From CBDAPE01 sp965198325 (GTDB lineage: Bacteria > Pseudomonadota > Alphaproteobacteria > UBA828 > JAPUJA01), in assembly GCA_965198325.1 (NCBI GenBank), contig CBDAPE010000019.1, positions 620,001-684,000 on the forward strand: a stretch of 64,000 nt of DNA, read 5' to 3'. Positions 28,989 to 36,542 of the stretch are shown here, one piece after another; the first letter of the stretch is position 1, and every line of letters starts with the position of its first letter. The translations under genes and the position numbers were made by a program. A model generated the notes under the pieces. The model was not told the origin of the DNA. It saw only the letters and a program-made list of their open reading frames with translations, and searched no databases.

Positions 28989-30248
28989 ATGAGGCGCGTC
29001 GTCGTAACCGGTTTAGGGATGGTTACGCCGCTTGGCTGCGGTGTCGATCATTGCTGGTCGCGTCTGATCAACGGCGAATCCGGTATCCGGTCGATCACCG
29101 AGTTTGACGTTTCCGACATTCCCGCCAAGATCGCCGGCCAGGTGCCGCGCGGTACGGGTTCCGGCGAGCTCAATCTCGAGACCGCCGTCTCGGCCAAAGA
29201 TCTCAAGAAGATGGATGATTTCATCCTCTATGCCATCGCAGCGGCCGATCAGGCGGTCGCCGCCTCGGGCTGGGCGCCTACGGACGAGGCTGATTGCGAG
29301 CGCACCGGTGTCATGATCGGTTCCGGCATCGGCGGCCTGCAGACCATAGAGGCGGGCGCCATCCTGGTCCACGAGAAGGGGCCCCGGCGCTTGAGCCCGT
29401 TCTTCATTCCGTCGTCTCTGATCAACCTTGCGGCCGGCCATGTCTCCATCAAATACGGCTTTAAGGGGCCTAACCATTCGGTCGTCACCGCCTGCTCGAC
29501 TGGTGCCCACGCCGTCGGCGACGCGTCGCGCCTGATCGCATTCAGCGATGCCGACGTGATGGTGGCTGGGGGCACGGAGGCGGGCGTCTGCCGGCTGGGT
29601 CTCGCGGGCTTCGCGTCGGCTCGAGCGCTGTCGACCAAATTCAACGACGCGCCCGAACAGGCCTCCCGGCCATGGGACGTTGATCGCGACGGCTTCGTAA
29701 TGGGCGAGGGTGCAGGCATCGTAGTGCTCGAGGAACTCGAACACGCTAAGGCGCGAGGCGCGACGATATTCGCAGAAATTATCGGTTACGGCCTCTCGGG
29801 CGACGCCTATCACTTGACCGCGCCAATGCCCGACGGCAGCGGCGGCGAGCGCTCCATGCGGATGGCGCTCGATCGCGCGGCACTGGATCCGTCGGAGATC
29901 GACTACATCAACGCCCACGGGACCTCGACACCTCTTGGCGACGAAATCGAACACGGCGCCGTCAAGCGGCTATTCGGGAACGCCGCCTATGACCTGTCCA
30001 TGTCGTCGACCAAGTCATCGATCGGCCATCTGCTGGGCGCTGCGGGAAGTGTTGAGCTGATCTTCTCGATCCTCGCCTGCGTCAATGGTATCGTCCCGCC
30101 GACGCTCAATCTCGAAAATCCCTCACCCGAATGCGATCTCGATCTCGTGCCGCTCGAGGCGAAGGAACGCGACGTAATCTACGCCCTGTCCAATTCCTTC
30201 GGTTTTGGCGGGACCAACGCGAGCCTGGTTATCGGCCAGGCGCCCTGA
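28989..30248 (+). CDS. fabF: 3-oxoacyl-ACP synthase II
   Basis: Elongating beta-ketoacyl-ACP synthase, 419 residues. Active-site Cys169 lies in SVVTACSTGAHAVGDAS; the two histidines lie in INAHGTSTPLGD and STKSSIGHLLGAAGS. The C-terminal block NSFGFGGTNASLVI is typical. mltG begins 4 bases after the stop, the usual gene order. Confidence 0.97.
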   Translation: MRRVVVTGLGMVTPLGCGVDHCWSRLINGESGIRSITEFDVSDIPAKIAGQVPRGTGSGELNLETAVSAKDLKKMDDFILYAIAAADQAVAASGWAPTDEADCERTGVMIGSGIGGLQTIEAGAILVHEKGPRRLSPFFIPSSLINLAAGHVSIKYGFKGPNHSVVTACSTGAHAVGDASRLIAFSDADVMVAGGTEAGVCRLGLAGFASARALSTKFNDAPEQASRPWDVDRDGFVMGEGAGIVVLEELEHAKARGATIFAEIIGYGLSGDAYHLTAPMPDGSGGERSMRMALDRAALDPSEIDYINAHGTSTPLGDEIEHGAVKRLFGNAAYDLSMSSTKSSIGHLLGAAGSVELIFSILACVNGIVPPTLNLENPSPECDLDLVPLEAKERDVIYALSNSFGFGGTNASLVIGQAP

Positions 30249-30252
30249 CCTC

Positions 30253-31128
30253 ATGCGGCGCGCCGCCGTCCGCATTGCCATCCCGATAGTCGTTCTTCTG
30301 GCCGCCGCGGTCGGTGTCGTCCTTTGGGGGTGGACGCGGTTCGGCGCCGAGGGCCCGCTCGAGCAGTCCGTAACCGTTGTACTCGATCCTGGATTTGGCC
30401 TGTCTGCGATCGCCGAGCGCCTTGAGGCGGCGGGCGTTATCGCCGAGACGATCGTCTTCATGGCTGGCGCGCGGCTGACAGGCGCGCACAAGGAGCTTCG
30501 GGCGGGCGAGTACACGTTTTCGCCCGGTGTCAGCCCCGAGCGCGCAATGGCGGATCTCGTTGCGGGCAAGACGGTCATCCGCCGTCTGACCCTGCCCGAG
30601 GGCCTGACCAGCGCCGAAGCCGTCGCCGTGATCGAGGCTGCCGTCGCGCTGGCCGGCGAAATTTCTGCGACGGTCGCGGAAGGATCGTTGTTGCCCGAGA
30701 CCTATCATTACACGCGTGGCGACGAGCGGACCGCCTTGATTGCCCGGATGCAGGCGGCGATGACCGAGACACTCGATGCCTTGTGGGCGGGGCGGGCCGA
30801 GGGCCTGCCGCTGGCCGCACCGTACGACGCCGTGGTGCTCGCCTCGATAGTCGAGAAGGAGACAGGCCAGGCTGACGAACGTGCCCTCATCGCCGGCGTT
30901 TTCTTCAACCGGCTCGCGGCGGGCATGCCACTGCAGTCCGATCCCACCGTGGTCTACGCGCTCACCAACGGAAACGGCCCCCTCGATCGGCCGCTCACCC
31001 GCGCCGATCTCGCGTTCGAGAGCCCGTTTAATACATACCGTCACAAAGGTTTGCCACCAGGGCCGATCGCCAACCCGGGGGTTGCCGCCCTCGTGGCAGC
31101 ACTCCACCCCGCGGCGACGGACGCCTAA
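30253..31128 (+). CDS. mltG: Endolytic murein transglycosylase MltG, prematurely stopped
   Basis: Cuts nascent glycan strands at the inner membrane. 291 residues: one N-terminal transmembrane helix (VRIAIPIVVLLAAAVGVVLW), a LysM-like part and the YceG catalytic domain with Glu in VVLASIVEKETGQ and VFFNRLAAGMPLQSDPTVVY, then GLPPGPIANPGVAAL. Translation stops at TAA (31126-31128), yet the same frame continues with family-like sequence to a TAG at 31234-31236. The protein thus lacks its conserved C-terminal strand-helix. Either a real truncation, a sequence error, or readthrough. Confidence 0.88.
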   Translation: MRRAAVRIAIPIVVLLAAAVGVVLWGWTRFGAEGPLEQSVTVVLDPGFGLSAIAERLEAAGVIAETIVFMAGARLTGAHKELRAGEYTFSPGVSPERAMADLVAGKTVIRRLTLPEGLTSAEAVAVIEAAVALAGEISATVAEGSLLPETYHYTRGDERTALIARMQAAMTETLDALWAGRAEGLPLAAPYDAVVLASIVEKETGQADERALIAGVFFNRLAAGMPLQSDPTVVYALTNGNGPLDRPLTRADLAFESPFNTYRHKGLPPGPIANPGVAALVAALHPAATDA

Positions 31129-31236
31129 TATTTCGGGGCCGCCGGCGAAGGAGGCCACGCCTTCGCGGTGACCCTTGAGGAGCACAACGCGAACGTCCGT
31201 CGTTACCGGGAGATGCAGGCCGACAGCGCCCGCTAG
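31129..31236 (+). pseudogene. Disconnected C-terminal coding tail of mltG
   Basis: 35 in-frame codons after the mltG TAA, including YFGAAGEGGHAFAVTLEEHN, then a TAG. MltG proteins normally finish with a segment of the type YFVA-GTGGH-F-TL-EHN, so this is the expected missing end. No start codon or ribosome site precedes it, so it is not an independent gene. It overlaps the end of the convergent SDR gene by four bases. Confidence 0.8.
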
Positions 31237-32036
31237 GGGGCGTCCCGCCGGGCGCGCGCGATCTTGCCGCCCAGCGCCCAATCGGTCAGGCCCGGAGGCA
31301 GCGCGGCGAACAGCAGGGTCGGAACATAGAGTGCGAGCGGGAAGGCGATCCGCGCCGGGTTACGGCGCAGGCGACGCCGGATTAGCTGGGCCGCCTTGGG
31401 CGCGTTCAGGATGAAGGGCATGGGAAACCGGTTTTGCGCCGTAATTCGGGATTCCACGAACCCGGGGCAAATCACCGTGACCCTCACGTCGTCCGGGGCC
31501 AACATGACCCGAAGCGCTTCGCCATAGCTCTTGACCGCCGCCTTGCTCGCGGAATAGGCCGCCGCGCCCGGCAGGCCGCGAAAGCCTGCGAGCGAGGCCA
31601 TGATTGCGATCTGGCCCGCCCTACGCCCACGCATGGCAGGAATTGCCGGCAGCACCGTGTTCAGCACACCATCCAGATTGACGGCGAAGATCAGGCGGGC
31701 TTGGGACTCCGTTTCGTCGAAGACGTGGCCTCCGCCTGGTGTGCCGCTCGTGCCCGCGGAAACGCCGGCGTTGGCGATCACCAGCTCGAGCGGGCGGGTC
31801 GTCTCGAGCCCGGCAATCCAGGCGGCCATGCCGTCGCCGTCGGCGACGTCGAGGATAGCCGTCGTGACCTCTGCGCCGTCCGCCCGGCAGGTCTCGGCGA
31901 CGGCGTCGAGCCGACCCGCGTTGCGGCCGCTCAGCGCCAGCCGGATACCGGGCGCGGCGTAGGCCTTTGCAAGAGCTTCCCCGAGCCCGCTGCTGGCACC
32001 CGTAATCAGGATCGATGTCGGATCGGCAACGTCCAT
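31233..32036 (-). CDS. SDR-family oxidoreductase
   Basis: A 267-residue short-chain dehydrogenase with ILITGASSGLGEALAKAYAA, VIANAGVSAGTS, Ser in IAIMASLAGFRGLPG and catalytic YSASK in AAAYSASKAAVKSYGEAL. The C-terminal extension includes the hydrophobic ALYVPTLLFAALPPGLTDWA, so it may associate with the membrane as some lipid-acting SDRs do; substrate unknown. ATG 32036 is used because longer in-frame readings run into the divergent yicC gene. Confidence 0.87.
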   Translation of the reverse strand: MDVADPTSILITGASSGLGEALAKAYAAPGIRLALSGRNAGRLDAVAETCRADGAEVTTAILDVADGDGMAAWIAGLETTRPLELVIANAGVSAGTSGTPGGGHVFDETESQARLIFAVNLDGVLNTVLPAIPAMRGRRAGQIAIMASLAGFRGLPGAAAYSASKAAVKSYGEALRVMLAPDDVRVTVICPGFVESRITAQNRFPMPFILNAPKAAQLIRRRLRRNPARIAFPLALYVPTLLFAALPPGLTDWALGGKIARARRDAP

Positions 32037-32153
32037 CGCTTGATCCTCGTCGCCACGGTCCGCTTGTTGGCGGGCCTCGCCGGCGGGTATAGTGCGCGCG
32101 GGCACGCTCAGGTGTCCGTCGTCGCTTGATCGAACAGACAATATGAGGCTTGC

Positions 32154-33041
32154 GTGGCGGTTTCCAGCATGACCGGTTTTGCCCGCGCTGAAGGAACCTA
32201 CCGGGCGACGCGCTGGGTCTGGGAGGTCAAGAGCGTCAACGGCCGCTCGCTTGAGCTGCGTTGTCGGTTGCCCCAGCGAATGGATTGGCTCGAACCGCTC
32301 GCCCGGGCCGCGGCGACCAAGCGGTTTAAGCGCGGGCATCTGGGTGTCGCGCTGAGCCTCGTTCAGACGGATGAGCCTGTCCAGATGCGGCTCAACCGTG
32401 AACTGCTCGATCAGCTGCTCGCCGTTGCCGGCGAGGCCGCGGAGCGATCGGGAGCCCAGCCGCCGCGCATCGATGGCCTGTTGGCGATTCGGGGCGTTGT
32501 GGAAATCTCCGATCCTAAGGACAGCGAGACTGATCGCGAGGCCCGCGAGGCGAGCCTTGTTTCAAGCCTCGAAGAGGCCCTTGATTCGCTAAGAGACGCG
32601 CGCCGCGCCGAAGGCGAACGGCTGGCCGCAAGCTTGTGCGAGCAAATCGACGGTGTCGCAGCGCTGACCGAGCAGGCGGCCGCGTCGCCTGCGCTGACAC
32701 CGGAGGCGGTCAAGGCGCGCCTCGCCGAAAAACTTGCGCCGCTGCTCGACGAGTTGCCGGCCCTTTCCGAGGAAAAACTGGCCCAGGAAGCCGCGTTGAT
32801 CGCGGTCAAGGCGGATGTCCGGGAAGAGATCGACCGCCTGCGGGCCCATATCGCCGCCGCACGCGAACTGCTCGACGCCGACGAACCGGTTGGGCGGCAG
32901 CTGGATTTCCTGTGCCAGGAATTCAATCGCGAGGCCAACACCCTGTGCTCGAAGTCGACCGGTCTCGACCTGACGCGAATCGGGCTCGACCTCAAGGCGG
33001 CGATCGATCAGATCCGCGAGCAGATCCAGAACGTCGAATAG
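32154..33041 (+). CDS. YicC-family endoribonuclease
   Basis: A 295-residue protein with the YicC N-terminal block SMTGFARAEG and WEVKSVNGRSLELRCRLP, and the C-terminal DUF1732 block GRQLDFLCQEFNREANTLCS, KSTGLDLTRIGLDLKAAIDQ, ending REQIQNVE. YicC proteins have been described as endoribonucleases acting on small RNAs in E. coli; the role here is inferred. Start GTG at 32154 or ATG at 32169. Conserved position upstream of gmk, 14 bases apart. Confidence 0.93.
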   Translation: MAVSSMTGFARAEGTYRATRWVWEVKSVNGRSLELRCRLPQRMDWLEPLARAAATKRFKRGHLGVALSLVQTDEPVQMRLNRELLDQLLAVAGEAAERSGAQPPRIDGLLAIRGVVEISDPKDSETDREAREASLVSSLEEALDSLRDARRAEGERLAASLCEQIDGVAALTEQAAASPALTPEAVKARLAEKLAPLLDELPALSEEKLAQEAALIAVKADVREEIDRLRAHIAAARELLDADEPVGRQLDFLCQEFNREANTLCSKSTGLDLTRIGLDLKAAIDQIREQIQNVE

Positions 33042-33055
33042 GAGCGCGCGAGCCG

Positions 33056-33694
33056 ATGCCCAACCCGTTTATCGAACGCCGCGGCCTGTTATTCGTCCTC
33101 TCCTCGCCGTCGGGTGCGGGAAAGACATCGATCGCGCGGCGGCTTCTGGAGCTTGACGACAACCTTGCCCTGTCGGTGTCGATGACGACCCGCCCCAAAC
33201 GGCCGAACGAGGTCGAGGGGGTGGATTACTCGTTCGTCGATGAGACGCGATTTGCGGCGTCGGTCGAGGCGGGCGCGTTCCTCGAGCACGCCCAGGTGTT
33301 CGGCCATTCTTACGGCACGCCGCGCGGCCCCGTGGAGGCAGCACTCGCGGCCGGGCGCGACATCCTCTTCGACATCGACTGGCAGGGCACCCAGCAGCTT
33401 GCGGAGTCCGCGCGCGACGATCTGGTCAGCGTGTTTATTCTTCCGCCCTCAACCGCGGAACTCGAGCGCCGGTTGCGGGCCCGCGCTCAGGATCCGGGCA
33501 ACGTGGTCGCTCGGCGAATGGCAAAGGCAGCCGACGAAATGAGCCACTGGGACGCCTACAGCTACATTATCGTGAACGATGATCTCGAGGACAGCGTGCG
33601 CGGCGCACACGCCGTTCTCACGGCCGAGCGGCTCGCTCGTCGGCGTCAGGTCGCACTCGGCGATTTCGTCAAGCGGCTGCGCGGGGGCGATTGA
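33056..33694 (+). CDS. gmk: Guanylate kinase
   Basis: Phosphorylates GMP to GDP. 212 residues with P-loop LSSPSGAGKTSIARRLL, the GMP-binding SVSMTTRPKRPNEVEGVDYS and HAQVFGHSYGTPR, and DIDWQGTQQL. Start ATG 33056 gives the family N-terminus. Its last 26 bases overlap the end of the convergent GNAT gene. Confidence 0.96.
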   Translation: MPNPFIERRGLLFVLSSPSGAGKTSIARRLLELDDNLALSVSMTTRPKRPNEVEGVDYSFVDETRFAASVEAGAFLEHAQVFGHSYGTPRGPVEAALAAGRDILFDIDWQGTQQLAESARDDLVSVFILPPSTAELERRLRARAQDPGNVVARRMAKAADEMSHWDAYSYIIVNDDLEDSVRGAHAVLTAERLARRRQVALGDFVKRLRGGD

Positions 33695-34214
33695 AGTTCA
33701 GTAGCGCTAACCCTCGTCGAAGACGGCCTCCCGGCGCGAGCGGGCCGCTAATACCCTGCAGCGCTCCCGGGCGAAGTTCGAGTACGAGAAAGCGATCGTC
33801 CGCAACCGAGGTGTCGAAGATCAGCCCCCGAGGCCGCGCTGGCGCGAACCCAAAACGGCCCAGATAGGCCTGCACGCCGACTGCGACGACGATCGCGTCG
33901 CCGCGCGCCCTGGCGGCGTCGAGGCCGTGGCGAACCAACCGACCGCCCAGCGCTCTGCCCTGGTGGTCCGGGTCCACCGCTATCGGACCCAGTAGGATGG
34001 CGTGCGCTGTACCGCCGATTGTGATCGGCCAGAAGCGGATCGTGCCAATCACCTTGCCGTTCTCGCGCGCGGTGAATCCCAGGCTCACGACCGGCCCGTT
34101 TCCTGCACGCAAGGTATAGCTCGACCGGTCTTTCCGCTCCGGCTCGAAGGCGCGGTCGAGAAGCCGTTCGATGGCCGGGCCATCCGTCGGCTGCTCAGGC
34201 CCGAGTTCAATCAT
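33669..34214 (-). CDS. GNAT-family N-acetyltransferase
   Basis: A 181-residue protein with the GNAT core: GTIRFWPITIG, LLGPIAVDPDHQGRALGGRL (acetyl-CoA pyrophosphate loop) and VGVQAYLGRFGFAPA. This is the YhbS-like subgroup. Substrate unknown. It ends inside the 3' end of gmk (26-base convergent overlap), so its last codons are constrained by both genes. Confidence 0.85.
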   Translation of the reverse strand: MIELGPEQPTDGPAIERLLDRAFEPERKDRSSYTLRAGNGPVVSLGFTARENGKVIGTIRFWPITIGGTAHAILLGPIAVDPDHQGRALGGRLVRHGLDAARARGDAIVVAVGVQAYLGRFGFAPARPRGLIFDTSVADDRFLVLELRPGALQGISGPLAPGGRLRRGLALLNFNRPRAAA

Positions 34215-34303
34215 GAGAGTTTCGCCTGTTCGGTCGGGGAATGGCCAGCCTACATACGGCAGAAGGGCCCGAGGGGCAAGCCGAATTCAGCGATTCGGGT
34301 CGG

Positions 34304-35158
34304 TTAGGCCCCGTGGGTCAGGAATTGCCAGGCTCGTGCGAGAGCGCAAAACGCCGCAACGTCGAGCTCCTCGGCGCGTGCCCGAGGCGAGATCCCTGCC
34401 TCGGCGAGCAGGGCCTCGACGTCGATGCCGAGCGGCTTGAGAGCCGAGCGCAGCATCTTGCGACGTTGGTTAAAGGCGGTCGCGACGACTCGTTCCAACG
34501 CCGCGCCGTCGGCCGGAGCGAGGGGCTTGGGGCGGGGCGTCAGGCGGATCAATGTCGAGTGCACTTTCGGTGCCGGAGTGAATGCACCCGGCGGAAGGTC
34601 GAACAACCGTTCGGCGTCACACTGCCATTGGACCATCACCGCCAGACGGCCATAGGAGCGAGATCGCGGTTCGGCCGCAATCCGTGCGGCCACCTCTTTC
34701 TGGAACATCAGGGTCAGGCTCTGGAAGAGCTTAAGCCGACCGAGCCACTTGAAGAGCAGCGGCGTCGCCACGTTGTAGGGCAGATTGGCGACGATCCGCC
34801 GCGGTGGATCGGCCAGAGCTGCCTCCTCGATCGCCAGCGCGTCGGCCTCGTGAACAACGAGCCGGTCGGGGTAGGCCGCTGCGAGCTCGGCGAGCGCTGC
34901 CACGCAACGCGGGTCGCGCTCGATCGCCACGACGCGCCGCGCCCCGGTGGCGAGCAGCGCGCGGGTCAGTCCGCCGGGTCCCGGGCCAATTTCGAACACC
35001 GTTACGGTCGTCAGATCGCCTCCGGCCTCGGCGATTCGCCCTGCAATTCCTGGGTCGAGCAGGAAGTTCTGACCGAGCGCTCGTCGTGCCGACAGGTGAT
35101 GGCGGCGAATGACATCGCGCAACGGGGGAAGAGCGGGTGCAGTCTTGGCTGCTGGCAC
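34304..35158 (-). CDS. rsmA: 16S rRNA dimethyladenosine transferase
   Basis: Dimethylates A1518 and A1519 of 16S rRNA. 284 residues: HHLSARRALGQNFLLDPGIA, SAM motif VFEIGPGPGGLTRALLATG, catalytic motif IVANLPYNVATPLLF, and FTPAPKVHSTLIRL. It lies directly downstream of surA, 24 bases apart; in many relatives pdxA is between them and is absent here. Confidence 0.96.
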   Translation of the reverse strand: MPAAKTAPALPPLRDVIRRHHLSARRALGQNFLLDPGIAGRIAEAGGDLTTVTVFEIGPGPGGLTRALLATGARRVVAIERDPRCVAALAELAAAYPDRLVVHEADALAIEEAALADPPRRIVANLPYNVATPLLFKWLGRLKLFQSLTLMFQKEVAARIAAEPRSRSYGRLAVMVQWQCDAERLFDLPPGAFTPAPKVHSTLIRLTPRPKPLAPADGAALERVVATAFNQRRKMLRSALKPLGIDVEALLAEAGISPRARAEELDVAAFCALARAWQFLTHGA

Positions 35159-35182
35159 CGATTCTGGCTCCGCCGAAAGCGC

Positions 35183-36451
35183 TCAGACTCGAATTTCGAT
35201 GAAGGCGGCGGCGCGCAGGTCACGCAAATAACGCCGGGCCGCGAGGTCAAGCCGTCGCGCGACGAGGTCCTCGCGTAACGTGTCTTCGTCGACCGTCGGC
35301 CCGCTTTCCTCTTTCCGATCGCAGACCATGAAGACGTGATAACCGTTGGCCGTTCGAACCGGCGCGCTTGCGATCCCGATTGACAGGGGCGTCACCGCTT
35401 GACGGATCTCGGGCGGCAGGTCGGCGAGCCTGACTGTGCCGAGATCGCCCGACATGGAGTTCTCCAAGATTTCCGAAAGCCGGCGCATGTCGTCACAGCT
35501 GCGAACCGTCGATTGAATCTCCCGTGCGAAATCAAGTTGTTCCGCATCCTCGCTCGCTGGAGCACCGGCTGCGACAGGCAGCAGAGCCTGAACCAGCTCG
35601 ACCTCGACCGTGCCGCCGGTCTCGCTGACAGGATCTTCACGGGCCAGTAACTTGAGAATGTGAAAGCCTTCCACAGATCGGACCGGTTCCGAGATTTCTC
35701 CCGGTTGCAACGTCACGACCCGCGCGGCAATCTCCGGCGCTAGTTGGCCCGCCTGCACCCAGCCGAGATCGCCACCGACGGCTGCCGTCGCATTTTGCGA
35801 GAACTGACGCGCGAACGCGGTGAAGTCGACATTGGACGCCTGGAGTTGGCGCGCGAGATTTTGCGCATCGATTGCGACGCTGGCTTCCTGGTTTGCCGCC
35901 GGAACTCCGAGAAAAATTTCGGCGATCCGATAGGTCGGCTGATTTAGGCCGGCTTCGTACCGTTGCCGGGAGGCGTCGATTTCCTCGGGCCCAATGACGA
36001 CGCTGGGACCCAGCCGAAGGCGCACGACCGTTCCCCAGGTAATCTGAGCCCTGATCTGTGCAAGGGCGGATTCGCGATTCAAACGGCTCGAGTCCAGAAA
36101 GGTGAAGAAACTACCGGGTGGTGCACCACTGTCCGCTTCGATCGATGCGACGGCGCGCTCCATCTGGCTTTCGCTGACCTCGATATCGAGCCGGGTTGCC
36201 TCCTGCAACTGCAGCTGTTCAGTGATCAGGTTCTGGAGCACCCGCGGCGCGATCTCGCGGCGGATTTCGGACGAATTTTCCAGACCGGTCGTCGCGACCA
36301 CGAGATCAATCCGGCTGAGCAGGTCATAAACCGAAATCACCTCGTCGTTGACGACCGCGGCGATACGCTGGAGATCCTGCGCTTTGACCGACGGGGCGTT
36401 GAGCAGCGCGAACGCTGTAACAATCGCCAAAAGGATCGTCTTCGGTTGCAC
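35183..36451 (-). CDS. surA: Periplasmic chaperone/prolyl isomerase SurA
   Basis: Chaperone for outer-membrane proteins, 422 residues. Signal peptide TILLAIVTAFALLNAPSVKA. The SurA_N chaperone module follows (AAVVNDEVISVYDLLSRIDL to about residue 165). The first parvulin domain includes FARQFSQNATAAVGGDLGWV; the second (GDLGTVRLADLPPEIRQAV) is divergent. Two cysteines in the second half (SCDDMRR, MVCDRKE). Part of the lptF/G-lptD-surA-rsmA outer-membrane set; it precedes rsmA and follows lptD by 91 bases. Confidence 0.94.
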   Translation of the reverse strand: MQPKTILLAIVTAFALLNAPSVKAQDLQRIAAVVNDEVISVYDLLSRIDLVVATTGLENSSEIRREIAPRVLQNLITEQLQLQEATRLDIEVSESQMERAVASIEADSGAPPGSFFTFLDSSRLNRESALAQIRAQITWGTVVRLRLGPSVVIGPEEIDASRQRYEAGLNQPTYRIAEIFLGVPAANQEASVAIDAQNLARQLQASNVDFTAFARQFSQNATAAVGGDLGWVQAGQLAPEIAARVVTLQPGEISEPVRSVEGFHILKLLAREDPVSETGGTVEVELVQALLPVAAGAPASEDAEQLDFAREIQSTVRSCDDMRRLSEILENSMSGDLGTVRLADLPPEIRQAVTPLSIGIASAPVRTANGYHVFMVCDRKEESGPTVDEDTLREDLVARRLDLAARRYLRDLRAAAFIEIRV

Positions 36452-36542
36452 GGCCTGTTCCTTAAATCCGCGTATTGGCGCCGACGGTTATATAGCGGCT
36501 TAAGGGCATCGCTCTCAAATCCTAAATCTGCTGCGCTTGGCG

